A stretch of DNA of 33,978 nucleotides, from the NCBI GenBank assembly GCA_028713205.1, contig JAQTOZ010000009.1:1-33978 (forward strand), in the 5' to 3' direction. Source of the stretch: Candidatus Omnitrophota bacterium. Its GTDB lineage: Bacteria; Omnitrophota; Omnitrophia; Omnitrophales; Aquincolibacteriaceae. Positions 1 to 7,587 of the stretch are shown piece by piece (the first letter of the stretch is position 1; every line of letters starts with the position of its first letter). The notes beneath the pieces are model-generated. The model did no database searches. It saw only the letters and a program-made list of their open reading frames with translations, and had not been told where the DNA came from. The position numbers and the translations under genes were made by a program.

Positions 1-301
1 TCGTTTTCACGCCGGCATCCACAAGCGCCTTGACATTCTCGTCGTCCTGCGCTTTCGTATGTGCGCGGCGCGTGGACCCGAATGCCGTGATCCTGGCCCG
101 TTGGATTCCGGCCTTCTTGATTTCCTTGAAAAACGCGAGGTCTTTCGGATTGGAGCCCGGCCAGCCGCCCTCGATGTAATGGATCCCGAACTTATCGAGA
201 CGCTGGGCGATCAGGATCTTGTCATGCAGCGACAGGCTGACGCCCTCGGTCTGGGTGCCGTCCCTTAACGTTGTGTCGTAAAGTAAAACTTTTTTGAGCA
301 T
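1..301 (-). CDS. cimA: (R)-citramalate synthase, N-terminal part (cut by window edge)
   Basis: About 100 N-terminal residues, beginning [20 protein letters not shown] and continuing with an [11 protein letters not shown] stretch. These match the HMGL-like TIM-barrel start of citramalate synthases ([11 protein letters not shown] metal/substrate motif). The [11 protein letters not shown] segment is typical of the CimA subgroup rather than LeuA. The enzyme condenses acetyl-CoA with pyruvate to make citramalate, the entry to isoleucine synthesis that bypasses threonine. The ATG at 301 lies 10 bp after the lysC stop, so it is probably the last visible gene of the hom-thrC-lysC operon. The rest of the protein (family about 520 residues) lies outside the window. 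2-Isopropylmalate synthase is the alternative assignment and cannot be fully excluded from 100 residues. Confidence 0.85.
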   Translation of the reverse strand, partial: MLKKVLLYDTTLRDGTQTEGVSLSLHDKILIAQRLDKFGIHYIEGGWPGSNPKDLAFFKEIKKAGIQRARITAFGSTRRAHTKAQDDENVKALVDAGVKT

Positions 302-311
302 GGCCACGTTT

Positions 312-1529
312 TTACTTTTTCCCCAATTTAAATTCGCCGTGCAGGACACGCAGGGCTTCACGGCCCTTGTCCCCGTCCACGACGCAGGAAATTTTAATCT
401 CGGACGTCGAAATCATGTCGATGTTGATCTTCTTCTTGGCCAGCGCCCCGAACATACGTGAGGCAATGCCGGAGTGCGAACGCATGCCGACGCCGACCAC
501 GCTGACCTTGGCGATATTTTCATCGCACACCACGCTCTTGGCCTTCACGGCCTTCGCCGCCTTCTGCACAACGGCCAACGCGCGAGCGAGCTCGTTCTTA
601 AAAACGGTGAACGAGATGTCGGTCGTGTTCGTTTTCGTTTTGTTCTGAATGATCATGTCGATATTGATGTTCGCGTCGGCAAACTTCTTAAAAAGCTGCG
701 CCGCGCTCCCGGGACGGTCCGGCACCTGAAAAATCGTGATTTTGGCCTCGTCTTCCGCCAAGGCCACTCCGCTAACAACAACCTCTTCCATTTTCTTGGT
801 CTCCTTTGTGATCAACGTTCCTTCCCGATTGTTCATGGAATTTCTGACATAAATCGGGACATTGAATTTTTTTCCGACCTCGACCGAACGGGAATGCATC
901 ACCTTCGCGCCGAGGGCGGCCAATTCCAGAATTTCATCATAGCTGATGACATCGATTTTGCGGGCATCGGAAACAATGCGCGGGTCGGCCGTGTAAATTC
1001 CGTCCACGTCCGTGTAAATCTCGCAATGCCTGGCCCGTAGCGCCTTGGCCAGTGCGACGGCGGTCAAATCGGAACCTCCGCGGCCCAGGGTCGTGATCTC
1101 TTCCGAAACCGTTTTTCCCTGAAAACCGGCCACGATGACGACGTTTTGTTCTTTCAATGCCTTTTGAATGCGTTCCGTACTGATATCCAGGATACGCGCC
1201 TTGGTATGAAAACGGTCCGTAATGATACCGACTTGCGGCCCGGTGAAAGACATCGCCTTGACGCCCAGCTGGTGGATCGCCATCGCCAAAAGCGCCACGG
1301 ACACTTGTTCGCCCGTCGAGAGCAGCATGTCCATTTCCCTTTCACTCGGCAGCTTGGTGATTTGGTCCGCCAGTTCGATCAAATCGTCGGTCATATCGCC
1401 CATGGCCGAGACCACCACCACCATCTGATGCCCCTTCTTTTTGGCCGCCACCACGCGCCGGGCAACGCGCATAATTTTCCCGGCATTCGCCACCGAGGAC
1501 CCGCCGTACTTTTGAACGATCAACGCCAT
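312..1529 (-). CDS. lysC: Aspartate kinase
   Basis: A 405-residue monofunctional aspartokinase catalysing ATP-dependent phosphorylation of aspartate, the first step to lysine, threonine and methionine. Visible motifs are KYGGSSVA at residues 8-15, the TTLGRGGSD nucleotide/substrate motif near 147-155 and, after about residue 260, two ACT domains (the first with [12 protein letters not shown]) that normally bind lysine or threonine for feedback inhibition. Length is normal for the lone LysC type (about 400-410). An AAGGAG ribosome site precedes the ATG. It follows the ApgM-like gene by 69 bp and precedes cimA by 10 bp, so it is very likely co-transcribed with hom and thrC. No asd (aspartate-semialdehyde dehydrogenase) gene is in the window. 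Confidence 0.97.
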   Translation of the reverse strand: MALIVQKYGGSSVANAGKIMRVARRVVAAKKKGHQMVVVVSAMGDMTDDLIELADQITKLPSEREMDMLLSTGEQVSVALLAMAIHQLGVKAMSFTGPQVGIITDRFHTKARILDISTERIQKALKEQNVVIVAGFQGKTVSEEITTLGRGGSDLTAVALAKALRARHCEIYTDVDGIYTADPRIVSDARKIDVISYDEILELAALGAKVMHSRSVEVGKKFNVPIYVRNSMNNREGTLITKETKKMEEVVVSGVALAEDEAKITIFQVPDRPGSAAQLFKKFADANINIDMIIQNKTKTNTTDISFTVFKNELARALAVVQKAAKAVKAKSVVCDENIAKVSVVGVGMRSHSGIASRMFGALAKKKINIDMISTSEIKISCVVDGDKGREALRVLHGEFKLGKK

Positions 1530-1598
1530 AACTTTTCTCCTTGCTCCTTTCGCAATGAAGTGGTTGGAACCCGCGAAAAAGCGTTTCGCCCGGCTCCG

Positions 1599-2795
1599 TT
1601 ATTTTGAAAGAAAAAACCGAATCAACTCATTGGTTTTCAAGAACTTCAACTCGTTGGCGCGTCCCGTCAACTCCGAAAACTTCTCGCTTTCGTCCGGCAT
1701 CACATTTTTCCCGGCCACGACAAAAGGGACCGCGTCGCGGGTGCGCTTGCGCATTTTCCAGGACGTGACATGGCACGGGGTCACCAGCACGCGCGCTTCC
1801 TTGTTTTCTTCCAGATAAGCCTTGATCTTCGACAACAAAAAGAAATCGCAGGCCTCCAGGGCTGAAATCTTGGCCTTCATGTCGCCGTCCCGCCCGGCCT
1901 CGTCACAATCCTTCAGGAGCATGCACACAAAATCTTTTTCTTTCAGCTCGTCCATGAGGACCTTGGCCTTTTTCTCGTAACTTGCCGCGAGGTCGTCCGC
2001 CTTGTCTTCCACTTCGATCGCCGTCAGGCCGATCAAACGGGCGATCCCGTTCGCGTACGCGGCATTGCTGATCACCGACCCCGTCACGCCGAAAAGTTGC
2101 GTGAATTTTTCGAGTTTCGGTTTGGGCCCCTGTCCCCAAAGCCAAATCATGTTGGCCGGATTTTCCTCCAGGTCGACACGCACCTGATTGATTTCGTGGT
2201 CCTGCAGTAAAAGTTTGGTATCGTACATCAGTTTTTTCAAAAGCTCGCCGCCCGGCCCTTTGGGCAAATGGTCTTCGATGCTTTGACCGATGATGTCGTG
2301 CGGGCAGTCTGTCCGCGCCGAGAGGGCCTCGAATCCGTGCGAATCCTTGAGGACCGCGACGTGCCGGTAACCGGTCCCGGGAAAAAAACGGACAAAATCG
2401 CTGGCCACTTTTTTATTCAGGAAATTGATCAGCGCCCGCGCCTCTTTGGTCGTCACACAGCCCGCGGTCGGATCGGCCAGATTTCCGCCCGCCTCGGTGA
2501 TAAAGTTCACGCGGAAAGGAATTTCATTGTCCTCCAGTTTTAATTCCAGGTTCGCGGCCTCAATGGGACCGCGGCCCGTGTAAACTTTGTCGGCATCGTA
2601 TCCCAGGAGATTCAGGAACGTGATGTCGGGATAAGGCTCGAAATGGTTGGGGGTCAGTTTGGCCTGGCCCATTTTGCCGTTCTTCGCGAAAAAGTGCAGA
2701 TTCGGAAGCTTGGCGGTTTCCAGCGGCGTTTTGCCGTTCAGTTCTTCGGCCGGGTGGTCTGCGGCACCCGCCATTGCAATGATTATGTATTTCAT
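1599..2795 (-). CDS. ApgM-like / proposed homoserine kinase family protein, catalytic residues apparently lost
   Basis: A 398-residue member of the cofactor-independent phosphoglycerate mutase (ApgM) family; the branch found beside threonine genes is modelled as a proposed homoserine kinase (TIGR02535). Recognisable family landmarks are GKTPLETAKLPN (21-32), LLGYDADKVYTGRGPIEA (63-80) and DEAGRDGD (298-305). By eye against the family pattern, key positions are changed: DGxxD becomes AGAAD (Asp to Ala9), PGSD becomes PYPD (nucleophile Ser to Pro56), DEAGHDGD has Arg302 for His, the late Asp-His pair is Cys341-His342, and the last metal His is Arg351. AAGGTG precedes the ATG by 8 bp, and the start overlaps the thrC stop as ATGA. 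Its place between thrC and lysC fits the homoserine kinase step, but the altered centre argues against ordinary catalysis. The frame is intact over the full family length, so it is not an obvious pseudogene. Confidence 0.82.
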   Translation of the reverse strand: MKYIIIAMAGAADHPAEELNGKTPLETAKLPNLHFFAKNGKMGQAKLTPNHFEPYPDITFLNLLGYDADKVYTGRGPIEAANLELKLEDNEIPFRVNFITEAGGNLADPTAGCVTTKEARALINFLNKKVASDFVRFFPGTGYRHVAVLKDSHGFEALSARTDCPHDIIGQSIEDHLPKGPGGELLKKLMYDTKLLLQDHEINQVRVDLEENPANMIWLWGQGPKPKLEKFTQLFGVTGSVISNAAYANGIARLIGLTAIEVEDKADDLAASYEKKAKVLMDELKEKDFVCMLLKDCDEAGRDGDMKAKISALEACDFFLLSKIKAYLEENKEARVLVTPCHVTSWKMRKRTRDAVPFVVAGKNVMPDESEKFSELTGRANELKFLKTNELIRFFLSK

Positions 2796-3877
2796 TTCTG
2801 CATCACCTTTCTGACAGCATCGAGGGTTGGCTTGACCGATTCGACCCCGTCGTTAAAACTCAGGGCGAAATCGGGGTCCTTCAGCCCGTATCCGGTCAGG
2901 GTCATCACCACGCGTGTGCCTTCTTCAAAATAATTCCGTTTCGCCAATTTGATCACGCCCGCCACCGAGGCCGCCGAAGCCGGCTCCGCGAAAATGCCTT
3001 CACGCTCGGCAATAAACCGGTAAGCCTCCGTAATCTCCGCATCCGAGACGGCCTCAATCAGGCCGCCCGATTCGTCACGGGCCGCCACCGCACTCTGCCA
3101 GCTGGCCGGATTGCCGATACGGATGGCCGTCGCCAGCGTTTCCGGATTCTCGACACGTTTGCCCAGCACAATCGGCGCCGAACCTTCTGCCTGAAACCCG
3201 AGCATGCGCGGAAGGATTTCCGATTTCCCGAATTTGTGATACTCCCGGTATCCTTTCCAGTAGGCCGTGATATTGCCGGCATTGCCGACCGGAATGGCGT
3301 GATACTCCGGCGCGTCACCGAGATCATCCACGATCTCGAATGCCGCCGTCTTCTGCCCTTCGATCCGGAAGGGATTGATGGAATTGACAATCGTCACGCG
3401 CCCGTCTTCCGCGACCTGCTTGACCAATTCCAGGGCCTGATCGAAATTCCCTTCGATCATGATCACGTGCGCGCCGTAACGGTAGGCCTGTAAAAGTTTG
3501 CCCTTCGCGATTTTTCCCTGCGGGATCAGCACAAAACATTTCAGTCCGCTGCGCGACGCGTAAGCCGCGGCCGAGGCCGAGGTGTTTCCCGTCGAGGCGC
3601 AAATCACCGCTTTCGACTCAGCCTCCAGCGCTTTGGAAATCGCCATTGTCATACCGCGGTCTTTGAACGAACCGGTCGGGTTCAGGCCTTCGAACTTGTA
3701 ATACATCTTGACGTGCTTCAGCCCGAGTTTGCGGGGCAGCGCCTCCGCCAAAATGAGCGGCGTGTTGCCTTCATTCAATGAAATAATGGGCGTTGCGTCC
3801 GTCACCGGCAAAAATTCCTGGTAACGTTCAATGATTCCGATTTTCTTCACGGCATATTTTCGAGACTTTTGCAGCAT
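2792..3877 (-). CDS. thrC: Threonine synthase
   Basis: A PLP-dependent enzyme converting O-phosphohomoserine to threonine. The fold-type II signature LNPTGSFKDRGM is clear, with the Schiff-base lysine at residue 72 of the form starting at the ATG at 3877. The phosphate-binding stretch STGNTSASAA and the LNEGNTPL N-terminal motif are also present. This start gives 361 residues, normal for short bacterial ThrC, and has GGGAAAGG upstream. A TTG at 3910 would add 11 residues and overlap the hom stop, but its purine-rich stretch is too close to be a good ribosome site. The stop overlaps the next gene start as ATGA, implying coupled translation with the ApgM-like protein. An O-phosphohomoserine supply is required, so some homoserine kinase must exist in this organism. 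Confidence 0.96.
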   Translation of the reverse strand: MLQKSRKYAVKKIGIIERYQEFLPVTDATPIISLNEGNTPLILAEALPRKLGLKHVKMYYKFEGLNPTGSFKDRGMTMAISKALEAESKAVICASTGNTSASAAAYASRSGLKCFVLIPQGKIAKGKLLQAYRYGAHVIMIEGNFDQALELVKQVAEDGRVTIVNSINPFRIEGQKTAAFEIVDDLGDAPEYHAIPVGNAGNITAYWKGYREYHKFGKSEILPRMLGFQAEGSAPIVLGKRVENPETLATAIRIGNPASWQSAVAARDESGGLIEAVSDAEITEAYRFIAEREGIFAEPASAASVAGVIKLAKRNYFEEGTRVVMTLTGYGLKDPDFALSFNDGVESVKPTLDAVRKVMQK

Positions 3878-3906
3878 GCCAAACCTTTCCCGGTATTCCC
3901 CGGCGT

Positions 3907-5202
3907 TCAATTTCCTTCGATGCGAATCACCTGCGACTTGCCGCGGATGACATCCAAACGGGCAATCAGCCGGATGGCGTCGCGGACATCCCGTTCGTGG
4001 GCATGATGGGTAAGCAGAATGAGAGGGACGATCTTTCCCGCGCTGGTTTCTTTTTGCACACAGTCCGAGATACTGATGGAATGCGCGCCCAACACCCGCG
4101 AAATTTTAGCCAGCACGCCGGGACGGTCAATCACATGAAACCGCAAATAATAGCGCGACAAAATCGACGAGATGTTTTTGACCTTCAACCGCGCACGAAG
4201 ACCGCGCAACAAAATCATTTCATCCTCCAGCCGGCCCGGCATGCGCTTGGCAATGTCCGTCAAATCACTGATAATCGCGCTGGTCGTCGGCCGCTGACCG
4301 GCGCCCCGGCCGTAGAACAGCACGTCTCCGACCTCGTCGCCGCGCAGCAAGACCGCATTAAAGGCCTCGTTCACATTCGCAAGAATATGCGCTTTCGGCA
4401 GCAGTGTCGGCTGGACACGCGCTTCGATACCGGCCGCGGAAGCCTTGGCGATGGCAAGCAATTTGATGCGGTAACCGAATTCTTCGGCAAACGCGATGTC
4501 CTCGCTGCGGATTTCGGAAATGCCTTCGCAGTGAATGTCCTTGAACCGTACCTTGCCGCCGAACGCGAAACGCACCAGAATGGCCAGCTTGTGCGCCGCG
4601 TCAATCCCTTCGACATCCAGGGTGGGGTCCGCTTCCGCGTAACCTTTTGCCTGCGCCTGTTTGAGCGCGACTTGAAAATCCAGACCATCCTGTGTCATGC
4701 GCGTTAAAATATAATTACTGGTACCGTTGATGATGGAATGGATCGATTCGATGCGGTTCGCCACAAGCCCTTCCCGTAGCGCTTTGATCACGGGAATACC
4801 TCCGCCGACACTGGCTTCAAAAGCAATCATGCGGCGTCGCCGGACGGCCAACCCAAAAACTTCATCGCCGAATTCTGCCAGAAGTGCTTTATTCGCGGTC
4901 ACGACATGTTTCCCGTGCCGAAGAGCTTCGAGAACGACTTTACGGGCAACGCGCGTGCCGCCGATGAGCTCGATAATCACATCAATCTTCGGGTCCCGGA
5001 TGACTTCGAAGGCGTCGGTGGTAAACACGCCGGCCGGGATTCTCAGCGCACGCTGTCTTTCTTTGCGCACGTCCGCGACTTTCACGAGGTCGAAGGAGAC
5101 ACCCAGTTCCTTCTGATATAATTTGTGTTTGGCCCGCAAAACAGAATAAACGCCGGTACCAATCTGTCCCAACCCTAAAAGCCCGATGTTAAGTTTGCGC
5201 AT
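3907..5202 (-). CDS. hom: Homoserine dehydrogenase
   Basis: A 431-residue NAD(P)-dependent homoserine dehydrogenase reducing aspartate semialdehyde to homoserine. It begins with a Rossmann motif LLGLGQIGTGV (residues 8-18). The family core includes NGTSNYILTRM near residue 160 and EADPTLDVEGIDAAHKLAIL. It ends with an ACT regulatory domain (RFHVIDRPGVLAKISRVLG) near 350-430, the site of threonine feedback in characterised homologues. It is the first gene of the threonine operon and sits behind a clear promoter at 5251-5279 with a leader of about 40 nt. The ribosome site is weak (TAGGGA). thrC starts 29 bp after its stop. Confidence 0.97.
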   Translation of the reverse strand: MRKLNIGLLGLGQIGTGVYSVLRAKHKLYQKELGVSFDLVKVADVRKERQRALRIPAGVFTTDAFEVIRDPKIDVIIELIGGTRVARKVVLEALRHGKHVVTANKALLAEFGDEVFGLAVRRRRMIAFEASVGGGIPVIKALREGLVANRIESIHSIINGTSNYILTRMTQDGLDFQVALKQAQAKGYAEADPTLDVEGIDAAHKLAILVRFAFGGKVRFKDIHCEGISEIRSEDIAFAEEFGYRIKLLAIAKASAAGIEARVQPTLLPKAHILANVNEAFNAVLLRGDEVGDVLFYGRGAGQRPTTSAIISDLTDIAKRMPGRLEDEMILLRGLRARLKVKNISSILSRYYLRFHVIDRPGVLAKISRVLGAHSISISDCVQKETSAGKIVPLILLTHHAHERDVRDAIRLIARLDVIRGKSQVIRIEGN

Positions 5203-5250
5203 GACGTTCCCTAACCTTAAGTCTCGTACGGTGTTAAGAAAAAACGTGTT

Positions 5251-5279
5251 AGTATATCGCAGCCTTTTCCAAAAAGCAA
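5251..5279 (-). promoter_or_regulatory. Sigma-70-type promoter of the hom-thrC-lysC operon
   Basis: Reading the minus strand, TTGCTT (5279-5274) is followed by a 17-bp spacer and TATACT (5256-5251). Both hexamers and the spacing fit a housekeeping promoter. The predicted transcription start is near 5244, giving a leader of about 42 nt before the hom ATG at 5202. This leader is too short for a T-box or other large riboswitch. Assigned by pattern only. Confidence 0.6.
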
Positions 5280-5300
5280 ACTGAACAACAACCCCGCAAA

Positions 5301-5339
5301 GTGCCTTTCCGGAAGTTCCGGCACGGATTCGACATGTCG
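5301..5339. other. Palindromic elements in the divergent hom / secreted-protein intergenic region
   Basis: Between two divergent genes lies TTCCGGAA, a perfect 8-bp palindrome, followed after one base by a second TTCCGG copy, and flanked by GTGCC and GGCAC arms (5301-5324). Six bases on is a perfect 10-bp palindrome CGACATGTCG (5330-5339). They lie 22-60 bp upstream of the hom promoter -35 hexamer, where a regulator could bind. I know of no specific regulator for either sequence, and short palindromes occur by chance. Confidence 0.3.
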
Positions 5340-5387
5340 GAGCGGTGGATTTCTATAAATTTCGGTCCTGGATATTGACGCATCGGT

Positions 5388-5393
5388 TATAAT
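5388..5393 (+). promoter_or_regulatory. Possible -10 element for the secreted-protein gene
   Basis: A perfect TATAAT lies 48 bp upstream of the ATG at 5441. A TTGACG occurs upstream but only 7 bp away, so it cannot be the matching -35 of a standard promoter. The sequence at the correct distance is poor. The element may use an activator or may be chance. Confidence 0.3.
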
Positions 5394-5440
5394 ACTGACC
5401 TCGTTGACGTCGTTTTTTCAATCTACTGCCGGAGGGTCTT

Positions 5441-5872
5441 ATGAAAATCCGAATGTGCGGTTGGGTTTTACTCGTCCTATCACTTTCCGTTTCCCAACTC
5501 GCCATGGCTCGTCATGGCATTTATGACGAAGAAGCACGCGAGGCCGAACGCATCGCCAAGCAAAACAGAACCTCTGAGTCCGAACCCCATCACCCGCTTA
5601 AAGGCATTGCCAGCGGAGTCAAGGAAGCGACGGTGGATAGCACCGAAGGTCTTTTGGTCGACACCGCGGAAGGGTCTACCTCGGGGAATCCCGTCACCGG
5701 GACATTGGAAGGCGCGCGCAAAGGCACGGGACAAGTCCTGGATAAAACCGTCAAAGGCGCGTACAAGGTCGCCACGTTGGGATTCGGGGACCTGAAAAGC
5801 TACGAAGTGGAACCGCCGGAATCCGAGTCCGGCGACACAACCAAAATCAAAATCAAAATTCCCGGTACCTGA
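5441..5872 (+). CDS. Small secreted protein of unknown function
   Basis: A 143-residue protein with a typical signal peptide: positively charged start MKIRMCG, hydrophobic core WVLLVLSLSVSQLAMA, probable cleavage after AMA near residue 23. GGAGG lies 7 bp before the ATG. The mature part opens with a charged helix-like stretch, then a Gly/Thr-rich segment (GIASGVKEATVDSTEG, then GTLEGARKGTGQVLDKTVKG) with small residues at regular spacing, resembling amphipathic glycine-zipper helices. It ends in TKIKIKIPGT. I do not recognise the family. The periodic G/S/A pattern followed by an aromatic-containing YKVATLGFG segment is loosely reminiscent of the TIGR04073-like protein at 11580-11960, but that resemblance is weak. 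It stands alone on the plus strand, divergent from hom. Confidence 0.75.
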   Translation: MKIRMCGWVLLVLSLSVSQLAMARHGIYDEEAREAERIAKQNRTSESEPHHPLKGIASGVKEATVDSTEGLLVDTAEGSTSGNPVTGTLEGARKGTGQVLDKTVKGAYKVATLGFGDLKSYEVEPPESESGDTTKIKIKIPGT

Positions 5873-5984
5873 TTACTTCAGCGATTCGTTTCGGTTAGAC
5901 CATAAACACAGACCCAAGTCCCAAGTCATAAGACTGTCACTCATTCACCGTGTCGCTTGTCTTCCGCTCCGCTGTTTTCGCGGC

Positions 5985-6836
5985 TTAGTTTTGATAAGCT
6001 TCCGTGGCGAGTTCTTCGGGAGTGATACCATAAATGCGACGGAAGGCCGTGGTAAAGGCGCTGCCCTTTTTCATGGTGCTCAAAAGCTCACGCAATTTTT
6101 CAAACCCGTATTTCTCGACCAGGTGTTTGGCAATGACATAGGATTGCGAATAGAAATCCCGCCCACTCTCCCGGTATTGTTTCCACAAATCCTTCTTGAA
6201 GAATTTCGCGGTCTCGACTTTCTTGCCGCGGCTTTCCATATACCGGACGAAGGACTGCCCCTCGTCCTCGAGACCGGTGCCCTTGCCTCTCTCTTCATAT
6301 TCGGCCAGGCCTTCTTCCAGCCAGCGGGGAGTCCTGCCCCCATCGCTGGCGCAAATGACCAAATGCGTATATTCGTGCAGAAAGGTCTCCTGTAATTTCA
6401 GGCCCAGCGACTCCGCCGGCAATGACAAATCAATATTGATCCGAATACGGATTTTCTTATTCGCGTAAAAGCCCCCGCTCGAAAGACGGGGATCACTCAC
6501 CTGACGGTACGTGGGCGTGGAAAGCAGCAAAATCTCCATCGTATCATCAGGCGTATAGCCAAAATCGGAATCGACCGTTTGCGAGGCATCGCGGATGACC
6601 TTACGAACGACTTCTTGATATTCTTTTGACATGGGTTGGTCGGTCAGAATCTCAAAATGACCGACGCTAAACCGTGCCAGATTTTCTTTGAGGTCCTTCT
6701 CGCGTTCGCGATATTGGTAGGTCACACGATCCACGCGGCGGGCATCAAGCAGGGGCGTGCCCGTGAAATGTCCCCAGACAAGGAGAAACACCAGGGTCAC
6801 AACAATGGATTTGATTCTTCGTTCAGGGGTATACAT
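5985..6836 (-). CDS. Secreted or membrane-anchored HExxH metallopeptidase (peptidase MA-like)
   Basis: A 283-residue protein with an N-terminal hydrophobic segment (residues 9-21, IKSIVVTLVFLLVWG) acting as signal peptide or anchor, so the rest is probably periplasmic. The zinc motif HEYTH is at 154-158, and the downstream WLEEGLAEY at 172-180 supplies the third, glutamate ligand, as in gluzincin/peptidase MA-like proteins. The C-terminal part is helical and ends near a GITPEELATEAY motif common in this group. The start chosen is the ATG at 6836, which best fits a signal peptide. An in-frame GTG at 6890 overlaps the upstream stop as GTGA and would add 18 residues, so translational coupling is possible. 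The substrate is unknown. Confidence 0.85.
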   Translation of the reverse strand: MYTPERRIKSIVVTLVFLLVWGHFTGTPLLDARRVDRVTYQYREREKDLKENLARFSVGHFEILTDQPMSKEYQEVVRKVIRDASQTVDSDFGYTPDDTMEILLLSTPTYRQVSDPRLSSGGFYANKKIRIRINIDLSLPAESLGLKLQETFLHEYTHLVICASDGGRTPRWLEEGLAEYEERGKGTGLEDEGQSFVRYMESRGKKVETAKFFKKDLWKQYRESGRDFYSQSYVIAKHLVEKYGFEKLRELLSTMKKGSAFTTAFRRIYGITPEELATEAYQN

Positions 6837-6886
6837 ACCTTGTACCACACCGGACACCGTTCCGTTGACGGATAAACGCTTCAATC

Positions 6887-7534
6887 TCACCGGTGTGCGA
6901 CGAAAGCAGGAATGGCAATGGCAGCAAGTATCCCCAAAATCACTATACCCGGGATGATGGAAAGCACGATAATGGTCCAAATCGTAAACAAGGAAGTCTT
7001 CGCTTTATATGGCAGATGTTCCGATTGCACGGCCAGACTTGCTTTCAGCTCTTTGATCAAATAGGCCAGCACCGAAAAATTGACCAAATACCATATCAGC
7101 GGCAGTACCGTCAAAAACATTCCTGAAAACAACATGCCCAAACCCGGCAGCCATCTGGGGATGGTCTTGGTTCCGCTTCTGGTTTGGATGAACGTAAGCA
7201 TCTCGGCCGGCCATTTGAAACGCCAGTAAAGCGTATAAACCGGAATAAAGCCAAACCCGACGGCCTTGCCGGGAGAAATCGGATAACTTCCGCCGGCGAT
7301 CATCAACACGCTCTGGTGCAGTCGGTACACGCACACATTCCAATACACAAATCCCGCAAGGTTGACCGACAAAGCCAAAATATTGAGGGCCTGGCTCAGA
7401 GGTTGTCCTTCCCCGGAGATCAGTGTCAATGCGGCGATGATGATCAGTAAAAACAGCAATGCCAGAACAAAACCCGGCCAAATCTTGGGAAATTTAAGGG
7501 TTTTGGAATCGCTACTTCCGGTGATTTCTTCCAT
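6887..7534 (-). CDS. Multi-pass membrane protein of unknown function
   Basis: A 215-residue integral membrane protein with about four hydrophobic segments: near residues 20-42, 52-72, 130-155 and 182-210. A conserved-looking loop, SPGKAVGFGFIPVYTLYWRFKW, joins the second and third; such PGKA..FIPxxxLYW patterns occur in small uncharacterised membrane proteins. The last segment, GILAAIAIPAF, copies the N-terminal hydrophobic signature of type IV pilins, here at the C-terminus and without a prepilin peptidase site. AGGAGG lies 9 bp before the ATG. It lies between msbA (53 bp upstream) and the peptidase gene (overlapping or adjacent), so the three are likely one transcript. Confidence 0.85.
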   Translation of the reverse strand: MEEITGSSDSKTLKFPKIWPGFVLALLFLLIIIAALTLISGEGQPLSQALNILALSVNLAGFVYWNVCVYRLHQSVLMIAGGSYPISPGKAVGFGFIPVYTLYWRFKWPAEMLTFIQTRSGTKTIPRWLPGLGMLFSGMFLTVLPLIWYLVNFSVLAYLIKELKASLAVQSEHLPYKAKTSLFTIWTIIVLSIIPGIVILGILAAIAIPAFVAHR

Positions 7535-7587
7535 AGCCTATCTCCTCCTTGTCCATCGGACTCCGTCCGGTTGGATGAATGCTGCCT

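Noticed and set aside
59-268. A 69-codon plus-strand frame at the left edge
   Set aside because: It is antisense to the clear cimA N-terminus.
5375-5393. TTGACG and TATAAT as a full promoter pair
   Set aside because: The spacing is only 7 bp, far below the roughly 17 bp needed; only the TATAAT is listed, at low confidence.
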